Program-made: the position numbers and the translations under genes
NCBI RefSeq assembly: GCF_010119205.1
Contig: NZ_WRXM01000002.1
Location: 1,046,982 to 1,110,981, forward strand
Source: Haloarcula limicola
Lineage (GTDB): Archaea; Halobacteriota; Halobacteria; Halobacteriales; Haloarculaceae
DNA: 64,000 nucleotides
Direction: 5' to 3'
Notes under the pieces: model-generated
Told to the model about the DNA's origin: nothing
Seen by the model: only the letters and a program-made list of their open reading frames with translations
The model's database searches: none
In this document: piece after piece, positions 57,771 through 64,000 of the stretch
How positions within the stretch are numbered: the first letter of the stretch is position 1
Layout of the letters: every line of letters begins with the position of its first letter

Positions 57771-59282
57771 ATGAAACGACCACAGGCACAGGTGGCCGTC
57801 CTACAGGCCGCCGACGCACAGGAGGACAGACGGATCGACGAGGTGGCCGAGGACGCCGACCTCAAACCCGAGGCGGCCACGCGAGCGGCCTTCGAACTCG
57901 AGGCCGACGGCCTCGTGACCGTCGCCGAGGAGACGCTCGAACACTACGACCTGACCGAGGAGGGCGAACGCTACGTCCGCGAGAGCCTGCCGGAACAGGA
58001 CCTCTACGCGGCCGCGCTGGACGCCGGGGCCGACGAGGAACCCGCGCAGATGGGACAGGTCATCGGCGCGTCCGGCCTCGAAGGCGGGGCCGTCGACATC
58101 GCGCTGTCGAACTACGCCCGCAAGGGGTACGGCGAGATCGACAGCGGCAAGATAACGGCCGATCCCGCGGTCGACGCGGGGGCCGACCCCGAGATGCACG
58201 CGCTTGAGGCCGTCGCCGACGGCCGCATCGAGGACGCCGACGCCGAGGCGCTCGACCAACTGGAACGCCGCGGCTTGCTCGAACTCAGCGAGGAGACGGT
58301 TCGGTCGGTGCGCCTGACCGACGGCGGCGTCACGGCGCTGATGGAGGGCGTCGAGGCCGCCGAGACGGTCGACCAGCTAACCCCGGAACTGCTCACCAGC
58401 GGCGAGTGGGAGGACGTGGAGTTCACCGAGTACAACGTCGAAGCCGACGCCGAGGACGTGAGCCACGGCAAGGAACACATCCTCCGTCAGACCGCCAATC
58501 GCGTGAAGGACACCCTCGTCGGCATGGGTTTTCAGGAGATGGAGGGGCCGCACGTCGACGCCCAGTTCTGGATCAACGACTGCCTGTTCATGCCCCAGGA
58601 CCACCCCGCCCGGACCCACTGGGACCAGTTCGCGCTCTCGCAACCCGACGAGATCAAGGAGCTACCCGAGGATCTCGTCGAGCGCGTTCGCTCGGCGCAC
58701 TTAGAGGGCGTCGGGCCCGACGGCGAGGGGTACCACTCGCCGTGGGAGGAAGACGTCGCCCGGGGGCTGGACCTCCGCGGACACACCACCTCGCTGTCGA
58801 TGCGGTACCTCTCGGGACACGAGGTCGGCGAGCTGGAACCGCCCAAGCGCTTCTTCAGCGTCGAGAAGGTGTACCGCAACGACACGCTCGATCCGACGCA
58901 CCTGCTTGAATTCTTCCAGATAGAGGGCTGGGTGATGGCCGAGGACCTCTCCGTGCGCGACCTGATGGGGACGTTCACGGAGTTCTACGAGCAGTTCGGC
59001 ATCACCGACCTGGAGTTCAAACCCCACTACAACCCCTACACCGAACCGAGCTTCGAGCTGTTCGGAACCCACCCCGAGACCGGCGAGGTCGTCGAGGTGG
59101 GGAACTCCGGCATCTTCCGCGACGAGGTGCTCGATCCGCTGGGCGTCGACTGCGACGTGATGGCGTGGGGGCTCTCGCTCGAACGACTACTCATGCTCAT
59201 GTACGGCTTCGAGGACATCCGCGACGTGCACGGGACGCTCTGTGACTTGGAACTGCTGCGGGAGACGGAGGTGATGCGCTGA
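57771..59282 (+). CDS. pheS: Phenylalanyl-tRNA synthetase alpha subunit
   Basis: 503 residues, archaeal/eukaryotic type. The N-terminal half contains winged-helix units (MKRPQAQVAVLQAADAQEDR, DLTEEGERYVRESLPEQ). The class II catalytic domain has motif 1 (HGKEHILRQTANRVKDTLVGMGF), motif 2 (FFSVEKVYRNDTLDPTHLLEFFQIEGWV) and motif 3 (VMAWGLSLERLLMLMYG). Phe specificity residues lie in the FFQIEG region. Its TGA overlaps the ATG of pheT by one base, so the subunits are coupled. Upstream lies the leader ORF. Confidence 0.97.
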   Translation: MKRPQAQVAVLQAADAQEDRRIDEVAEDADLKPEAATRAAFELEADGLVTVAEETLEHYDLTEEGERYVRESLPEQDLYAAALDAGADEEPAQMGQVIGASGLEGGAVDIALSNYARKGYGEIDSGKITADPAVDAGADPEMHALEAVADGRIEDADAEALDQLERRGLLELSEETVRSVRLTDGGVTALMEGVEAAETVDQLTPELLTSGEWEDVEFTEYNVEADAEDVSHGKEHILRQTANRVKDTLVGMGFQEMEGPHVDAQFWINDCLFMPQDHPARTHWDQFALSQPDEIKELPEDLVERVRSAHLEGVGPDGEGYHSPWEEDVARGLDLRGHTTSLSMRYLSGHEVGELEPPKRFFSVEKVYRNDTLDPTHLLEFFQIEGWVMAEDLSVRDLMGTFTEFYEQFGITDLEFKPHYNPYTEPSFELFGTHPETGEVVEVGNSGIFRDEVLDPLGVDCDVMAWGLSLERLLMLMYGFEDIRDVHGTLCDLELLRETEVMR

Positions 59283-61018
59283 TGCCCGTCGTCGACGTCG
59301 ACCCCGACGAACTGCGTTACCTGACCGGTCACGACGAGAAAGACGACGACGAACTCAAGTCCGACCTCTTCGACCTCGGCCTGGAGTTCGAGGGCTGGAC
59401 CGAGGACGACGAGTTCCAACTGGAGTTCGCCCCCGACCGCCTCGATCGCCTCTCGGTCGAGGGCGTCGCCCGCTCGCTTCGCTACCACTACGGCGACGAC
59501 CGGGGCGTCTACGTCCCGAGCACGAACAGCGCCGAGTGGACGATCGAAGTCGAGGACCAACCCGCGGGTCGCCCCTACGTCACCGGCGCTATCGTCCGGG
59601 GCCTCGACATGGACGAGGACGCGCTGGAGTCGCTGATCCAACTGCAGGAGAAACTCCACGCGACGATGGGCCGCAAGCGCGCGAAAGGCGCTATCGGCGT
59701 CCACGACCTCACCATGATGAAGGGAGACGCCGCGACGGAGGGAACTGGCAAATCCATCACCTACACGAGCGTCGATCCCGACGAGGCGACGTTCGTGCCG
59801 CTCGACGCCGACGCGGAGATGACGCCCAACGAGGTCGTCGCCGACCACGAGACCGGACGGGCTTACGGCGACCTCGTCGCGGGCTTCGACCGCGTGCCCG
59901 CCATCTTCGACTCCATCGGCCTGTTCTCGTTCCCGCCGGTCATCAACGGCCGCCGGACAGAGGTGACCGAGGGCTCCCGAGACCTCTTCATCGAGATGAC
60001 CGGGACCGACCAGTGGACCATCGACCACATGTGCAACATCGTCTGCTACGCGCTCGAAGCGCGCGGCGGCAAGGTCGAACGTGTCGAGGTCGAGTACGCC
60101 GACAACGCACCCGGCGAGTACGCCGGCCGGACGCTCGAACGGCCCGACTTCGAGGTCAGGTCGAAGACGGTCACGCTAGAGCGGATTCGCAACGTCCTCG
60201 GCGTCGACCTGGACGCCCGTGAAGTAATCGACTACGCCGAGCGCGCGGGGCTGGACGCGACGCGGACCGAGACCGACGACGGGGCGGTCGCCTTCGAAGT
60301 GGAGGTCCCGCCCTACCGCGTCGACGTCATTCACCCGCTGGACCTCATCGACGACATCGGCCGCGCGCTGGGGTTCAACACGCTCGAACCCACGTACCCC
60401 GACGTCTCGACGGTCGGCGGCCGCCACGAGCGCTCTCGACTGGAGGACGCGGCCCGCGATACGCTGGTCGGGCTGGGCTTCGAGGACCTGCTGAACTTCC
60501 ACATGACCAACGAGGCGGAGAACTTCCGTAGAATGGGCCTCACCGCGGACGACGACGCCGTCGGCGCGGCCGACCCGGTGACGATTCAGGAACCCTACAG
60601 CGAGGACTACACCGTCCTCCGAACCTGGGCGCTCCCGTCGCTGCTGATGGTCTTAGAGAACAACACGCACCGGCGCTACCCGCAGGACCTCGCGGAGATC
60701 GGCCTCGCCGCCGGTCTGGACGACTCGCAGAACACCGGCGTCGCCGAGCACCGAACCGTCGCGGGCGCGCTCGCGCGGACCGACGCCTCCTACGAGGACG
60801 CGAAGGCCCGCCTGCAGGCCATCGCCGAGGCGTTCGATAAAGACCTCCGGACGCCGCCGACGACCCACCCGTCGTTCATCGACGGCCGGGCCGCCGACGT
60901 GGTGTTAGACGGCGAGCCCGTCGGTGTTGTGGGTGAGGTCCACCCGAAGGTCCTCGTCGAACACGACTTGGAGCTGCCGGTGGCAGCCTTCGAATTCCGA
61001 CTGGACGGGCTAGAATAG
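59282..61018 (+). CDS. pheT: Phenylalanyl-tRNA synthetase beta subunit
   Basis: 578 residues, the archaeal short form. The B3/B4 editing domain (about 90-330) has GRKRAKGAIGVHDLTMM and FSFPPVINGRRTEVTEGSRDLFIEMTGTD. A B5 domain with YRVDVIHPLDLIDDIGRALGF and a catalytic-like domain (about 390-578) follow. With PheS it forms the alpha2-beta2 enzyme; editing removes mischarged Tyr. It starts at the last base of the pheS stop codon. Confidence 0.97.
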   Translation: MPVVDVDPDELRYLTGHDEKDDDELKSDLFDLGLEFEGWTEDDEFQLEFAPDRLDRLSVEGVARSLRYHYGDDRGVYVPSTNSAEWTIEVEDQPAGRPYVTGAIVRGLDMDEDALESLIQLQEKLHATMGRKRAKGAIGVHDLTMMKGDAATEGTGKSITYTSVDPDEATFVPLDADAEMTPNEVVADHETGRAYGDLVAGFDRVPAIFDSIGLFSFPPVINGRRTEVTEGSRDLFIEMTGTDQWTIDHMCNIVCYALEARGGKVERVEVEYADNAPGEYAGRTLERPDFEVRSKTVTLERIRNVLGVDLDAREVIDYAERAGLDATRTETDDGAVAFEVEVPPYRVDVIHPLDLIDDIGRALGFNTLEPTYPDVSTVGGRHERSRLEDAARDTLVGLGFEDLLNFHMTNEAENFRRMGLTADDDAVGAADPVTIQEPYSEDYTVLRTWALPSLLMVLENNTHRRYPQDLAEIGLAAGLDDSQNTGVAEHRTVAGALARTDASYEDAKARLQAIAEAFDKDLRTPPTTHPSFIDGRAADVVLDGEPVGVVGEVHPKVLVEHDLELPVAAFEFRLDGLE

Positions 61019-61047
61019 GGCGCAAGCGACCGCTCTTGCCTCTCTCG

Positions 61048-61527
61048 CTATCTGTCGCTCGGATAGACGTACTCCACGTCCCTTGGCTGGCTGTCCGCGT
61101 TTTCGTCGGTTTCGACGACGATGGTCGACGAGAGCTTGTTGAACAGTCGCAGCCCCTCCTCCTCGTAGGCCAGCCAGCCGATAATGAGGTCGAGGGGTAG
61201 CAAGAACGCCTTGCCGAAGCTCTCGATCGCGGCGGTCGCGTAATCGATGGGATCGCCGCGCTCGTCGGTGACAGCGATGTTCATCACCAGTTTCCCGGTC
61301 GACTGTCCCTGATAGCCTTCGAGGGCAGTCCAGTAGACGAACAGTCCGACGCCGTTCATCCCGGCGAAGGGAGTCGTGATAGAGAGGCTGCCGGTGAGCA
61401 GCGAGAAGACGTTCGCGACTTCGCCGAGACCGGCCAGAATCGCGCCGACGAGTATCACGTCGATCAGCCACGCGAGGAATCGGTCGTCCCAGGAGGCGAT
61501 GTGGAGCGTTCGGGGCGTATCAGCCAT
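61048..61527 (-). CDS. RDD-family membrane protein
   Basis: 159 residues. The start MADTPRTLHIASWDDRFLAWLID carries the R-D-D-type motif (here DDRFLAWLID). Three hydrophobic segments (about 17-50, 65-80, 110-130) and GQSTGKLVMNIAV fit the RDD domain. Function is unknown for the family; some help in transport or stress. It starts 35 bases after pyrD's stop on the same strand, so it may be in one operon. Start MADTPRT is preferred over one 24 bases upstream. Confidence 0.85.
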   Translation of the reverse strand: MADTPRTLHIASWDDRFLAWLIDVILVGAILAGLGEVANVFSLLTGSLSITTPFAGMNGVGLFVYWTALEGYQGQSTGKLVMNIAVTDERGDPIDYATAAIESFGKAFLLPLDLIIGWLAYEEEGLRLFNKLSSTIVVETDENADSQPRDVEYVYPSDR

Positions 61528-61562
61528 GCCTCGGCTACTCGCACTCCCCACTTCAACGTTGG

Positions 61563-62615
61563 TTACAGGTCAGCGCCGACCGCCGCTTCGACGCTGTCGA
61601 AGCCGTCCGCTTCGAGCAAGTCGAGTAGCCCCTCGTTGATGTCCCGGGCGATAGACGGCCCGCGGTAGACGAGACCGGTGTACAACTGGACGAGCGAGGC
61701 CCCGGCCCGAATCTTTCGATACGCGCCCTCGGCCGTCGAGACACCGCCGACGCCGACGACCGGAACGTCGACGCGTTCGGCGACGAACCGAACCATCTCC
61801 GTCGAACGCCCTTCGATCGGTTTCCCCGAGAGGCCGCCCCGCTCGCTCGCGTTCGGCGAGCGCAGACTGGTCGGGCGCTCGGTCGAGGTGTTGGTCGCGA
61901 CGACGCCGTCGAGACCGAGTTCGGTCACCAGATCAAGCGTGTCCTCGACGGCGGGTTCGGGGAGGTCCGGCGAGAGCTTCACGAGCAGCGGCGACGCGCC
62001 GGCGTCCTGCAGTTCCTCGAAGATAGCCGTCATCGCCTCGCGGTTCTGGAGTTCCTCGAACCCCTGTGAGTTCGGGCAGGAGACGTTCACGACGAAGAAG
62101 TCGCCGCCTGCGGCGACCCGTTCGTACGTGTAGCGGTAGTCCGCCGGCGCGTCGTCGGTGCCGACGTGCTCGCTCTTGGCGATGTTGACGCCGATCGGAA
62201 ACGGGGCGTCCGTCGCTGCCAGTCGCTCGCCGACGACGTCGGCACCGTCGTTGTTCAGTCCCATCCGGTTGATGATCCCCTCGTCTTCGCGCAGGCGGAA
62301 CATCCGCGGGCGAGCGTTGCCGGTCTGAGGTTCTGCGGTCACGCCGCCGACTTCCGCGAAGCCGAAACCCAGCGAGGCCAGCATCGTCGGGACGGTCGCG
62401 TTCTTATCGAACCCGGCGGCGACGCCGACCGGATTAGCGAACGACTGGCCGAACGCCTCGACGGTGAGGCTGTCGTCCGTAACTACGTACCGGTCGGCGA
62501 CGGCGTCAGCGACCGGCGTTCCGGCCGTCGCTTCCAACAACGTATGCACGGCGTTATTGGCCGTCTCCGCCGGTAGCGTGAACAGTACCGGTCTGGCGAT
62601 GTCGTAGAGTCTCAT
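61563..62615 (-). CDS. pyrD: Dihydroorotate dehydrogenase (class 2-like)
   Basis: 350 residues. The N-terminal helical extension (MRLYDIARPVLFTLPAETAN) is that of class 2, membrane-associated, quinone-using enzymes. The FMN barrel has GVAAGFDKNA and GGVTAEPQTGN, NRMGLNNDG, and ends in GVGGVSTAEGAYRKIRAGASLVQLYTGLVY. The base in the NxSxPN motif is Cys180 (NVSCPN), as in class 1, where class 2 normally has Ser. It makes orotate in pyrimidine synthesis. Upstream of RDD gene. Confidence 0.94.
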   Translation of the reverse strand: MRLYDIARPVLFTLPAETANNAVHTLLEATAGTPVADAVADRYVVTDDSLTVEAFGQSFANPVGVAAGFDKNATVPTMLASLGFGFAEVGGVTAEPQTGNARPRMFRLREDEGIINRMGLNNDGADVVGERLAATDAPFPIGVNIAKSEHVGTDDAPADYRYTYERVAAGGDFFVVNVSCPNSQGFEELQNREAMTAIFEELQDAGASPLLVKLSPDLPEPAVEDTLDLVTELGLDGVVATNTSTERPTSLRSPNASERGGLSGKPIEGRSTEMVRFVAERVDVPVVGVGGVSTAEGAYRKIRAGASLVQLYTGLVYRGPSIARDINEGLLDLLEADGFDSVEAAVGADL

Positions 62616-62666
62616 TCGTGAATTCGAGTCTCGTCTCGGTGATACTGGAAAACCAGCGAGAACGGA

Positions 62667-62864
62667 TTAGAAGTCGTGTTCGACCTCGTCTGGGTCCGCC
62701 TTCTGGATGATAATCTTGTTGTCGCGCACCCGAACGAACACCTCGTCACCGATCTCCATGCCGGCGACGGCCAGCTCGTCTTCGTGGATGTTGATATGGA
62801 CGTTGTGGTACTCGCCGTCTTCGTCTTTGGCGCCACTCGGGCTGAGCTTCTTTTTTCGCACCAT
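62667..62864 (-). CDS. AbrB/SpoVT-like small protein
   Basis: 65 residues. The start is MVRKKKLSPSGAKDEDGEYH, followed by a swapped-hairpin-like stretch (VHINIHEDELAVAGMEIGDEVFVRVRDNKIIIQKAD) typical of AbrB/MazE proteins. The order is strand, helix with DELAVAGMEIGD, then strands. It may bind DNA as a dimer. Its promoter on the minus strand contains CTTAAGTG, about 38 bases upstream. MC1 is divergent from it. Confidence 0.7.
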   Translation of the reverse strand: MVRKKKLSPSGAKDEDGEYHNVHINIHEDELAVAGMEIGDEVFVRVRDNKIIIQKADPDEVEHDF

Positions 62865-63026
62865 CGCGCTATCGTACTCCGTGCATCACCGTAGGATACA
62901 CTTAAGTCTACCGTGCGGTCGACCGGGACAACGCGTGGAGTTTCGGCGCGTGCGACGTCCGACCGGCGGCTAATCCCCCCGAATTTCGGCTGAATCGGAG
63001 CGCGTACCCGGTCTGCCTGGAGATGG

Positions 63027-63077
63027 TATATAAATGTATCCCGGGACGGCAGCCGAATTGGGGGGTATATTTATATT
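63027..63077 (+). promoter_or_regulatory. Two TATA elements upstream of the MC1 gene
   Basis: TATATAAATG (63027-63036) and TATATTTATATT (63066-63077), 40 bases apart, both in the plus orientation. They predict starts near 63058 and 63097. The second leaves an 18-base leader with GGAG (63101-63104). Confidence 0.55.
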
Positions 63078-63114
63078 GGGGCATGTGCTGAATTGACATG
63101 GAGCGGTGAAAACC

Positions 63115-63423
63115 ATGGCACGCGATAGTGACAAGCGCAACTTTGCGCTCCGTGAGGATGGTGACGAATCGAGCGTCTTCTCAGGCGGGACTCCCCGACA
63201 GGCTGCACTGAAGGCAGCCCGACGGCTCGACCCGGCCGACAGCGAAGACGATGCCGAGCGCCAGGAGATACGCCTCCGCGAGAAAGGAACCCACAAGGTC
63301 CACATCTACGAGGCGTGGGCTTGGGTCGAGCAGGCCCCCGACGATAAGCCCGACTGGATGCCCGGCGACATCACGAAGGGGAACGTCTCGAAAGAGGGCG
63401 TCGAGCACCTAGACGACATCTGA
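63115..63423 (+). CDS. MC1-type chromosomal protein
   Basis: 102 residues. The start MARDSDKRNFALREDGDESS and the signature ending HKVHIYEAWAWVEQAPDDKPDWMPGDITKGNVSKEGVEHLDDI are of the MC1 family, which bends DNA and is found in methanogens and haloarchaea. Basic residues are partly replaced by acidic ones, as expected for high salt. The ATG at 63115 is preferred over an ORF start at 63106. The gene is directly upstream of an rRNA operon on the same strand. Confidence 0.95.
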   Translation: MARDSDKRNFALREDGDESSVFSGGTPRQAALKAARRLDPADSEDDAERQEIRLREKGTHKVHIYEAWAWVEQAPDDKPDWMPGDITKGNVSKEGVEHLDDI

Positions 63424-63594
63424 ACTGCCGACGGATGCGAGATTTTTCGGAATCACTCCACTACGAGGTGCCACCTTCGCGCGGGCGCGCGACCGATCGC
63501 TTCGTTCGTTCCGGCTACGAATTCTCGCTTGTGCCGATCTGCCGTGTGCGACTCTCTCACCCGTGTAATCGCCTGTCGAGGCGGCTTCGGTCCG

Positions 63595-63640
63595 ACGGGG
63601 TTAAGTGTGACACTCCCATCGGATATGATGCGAACGCGGT
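63595..63640 (+). promoter_or_regulatory. rRNA operon promoter P1
   Basis: GGTTAAGTG (63599-63607) is the TATA-like core, followed about 25 bases later by GGATATGATGCGAACGC, the start region typical of haloarchaeal rRNA promoters. Confidence 0.7.
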
Positions 63641-63676
63641 TCGGGGCGACGCTCCCCCGGCCGGGCCACGACCCAA

Positions 63677-63720
63677 CCGATGCCCTTAAGTGGTACAGGG
63701 CATTCGGATGGGATGCAAAG
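63677..63720 (+). promoter_or_regulatory. rRNA operon promoter P2
   Basis: GATGCCCTTAAGTGGTACAG begins the unit; GGGCATTCGGATGGG continues it. ATGCCCT and AGGGCAT make a 7-bp inverted repeat around the TTAAGT core. Confidence 0.85.
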
Positions 63721-63755
63721 GTCGCTTTCGTCGTGCGGTTCGACGGAAGCCCACT

Positions 63756-63800
63756 CCGATGCCCTTAAGTGGTACAGGGCATTTGGAATGAATGCGAACG
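63756..63800 (+). promoter_or_regulatory. rRNA operon promoter P3
   Basis: Copy of P2, 79 bases downstream: CCGATGCCCTTAAGTGGTAC then AGGGCATTTGGAATG. It is followed by AATGCGAACG, as at P1. Confidence 0.85.
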
Positions 63801-63865
63801 AGGCCCGGTCGGGGCCAACGAAACCCGACCGATCCGGACGGTGACGAGGCAACTCGTCGACGGAA

Positions 63866-63915
63866 CTCGAAGCCTTTAAGATGGGTTCGGGGCAACATAC
63901 AGGTCCGGAGTGAAT
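63866..63915 (+). promoter_or_regulatory. rRNA operon promoter P4
   Basis: AAGCCTTTAAGATGGGTTCG with TTTAAG at 63875-63880 and the start region GGAGTGAATG about 30 bases later. It is the promoter nearest to 16S. Confidence 0.7.
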
Positions 63916-64000
63916 GAGGATTCCACCCCTGCGGTCCGCCGTCAAGATGGGATCTGATGTTAGCCTTGATAGTTCGGTGACACCCGATCGACGGGTGTCC
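63916..64000 (+). other. 16S rRNA leader (pre-rRNA), continues past the window
   Basis: The stretch GAGGATTCCACCCCTGCGG then GATCTGATGTTAGCCTTGA recalls the conserved leader before haloarchaeal 16S. It ends in the hairpin GACACCCG/CGGGTGTC (63979-63999). The 16S start is not in the window. Confidence 0.75.

Noticed and set aside
63435-63898. Overlapping open frames in the 577 bases after MC1
   Set aside because: The region contains tandem rRNA promoters and the 16S leader; the frames have no family motifs and match no start signal.

Overview
The window is chromosomal DNA from a haloarchaeon (class Halobacteria). The signs are high G+C, strongly acidic proteins, TTTA-type TATA boxes about 26 bases before leaderless starts, a fused Kae1-Bud32, MC1 chromatin protein, PAS-rich histidine kinases, a Bat-type HTH regulator, a thermosome and a typical haloarchaeal rRNA promoter cluster. 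I cannot name the genus. No phage, plasmid, CRISPR array or complete insertion sequence is visible.

Layout. 1-6.7 kb: end of a TrmB-type regulator, small zinc-ribbon proteins, a VOC protein, a PAS histidine kinase, an aldo/keto reductase, a DJ-1 protein and a Gfo/Idh oxidoreductase. 6.7-12.3 kb: RNase Z, a tandem pair of secreted DUF7282-like proteins with duplicated promoters and 5' hairpins, a TrkA protein, and a microprotein overlapping a PIN-like protein. 12.3-18.1 kb, minus strand: rdgB-SDR, a DUF5808 protein, EamA, the operon rps24e-rps27ae-kae1/bud32, and an RFC small subunit. 18.3-24.7 kb: a Bat-type regulator, tRNA-Gly(CCC) inside an unusual repeat array, nadE and a thermosome subunit. 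25-38 kb: a kinase, a lipoprotein, an ornithine cyclodeaminase-family enzyme, SDR, leuS, hsp20-bcp, pheA, an HtrA-like protease and an aldo/keto reductase. 36.7-42.3 kb: the 2-oxoacid dehydrogenase complex genes E1a-E1b-E2 and E3, with lipoyl synthase further on at 48-49 kb. 42.7-48 kb: a 1778-residue Tat-exported GH2 enzyme with three LamG modules inserted into it. 50-61 kb: a Ski2-like helicase, endA, trpS and pheST. 61-64 kb: pyrD-RDD, an AbrB-like protein, MC1 and the tandem promoters and leader of an rRNA operon whose 16S gene starts beyond the window.

How genes work together. LipA makes the lipoyl group needed on E2 of the dehydrogenase complex. Kae1-Bud32 (tRNA modification), EndA, RNase Z and three aminoacyl-tRNA synthetases form a strong tRNA theme. 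PheA and PheST link phenylalanine synthesis to its charging on tRNA.

The most notable unexplained signals are: a 26-codon leader ORF ending in a Phe-rich stretch, leaderless behind its own TATA box, just upstream of pheST (attenuation is rarely considered in archaea); two paralogous exported-protein genes whose predicted mRNAs begin with hairpins that keep pairing although the sequence differs; tRNA-Gly flanked on both sides by tandem units that repeat its acceptor-stem ends; and the nested LamG/GH2 protein.
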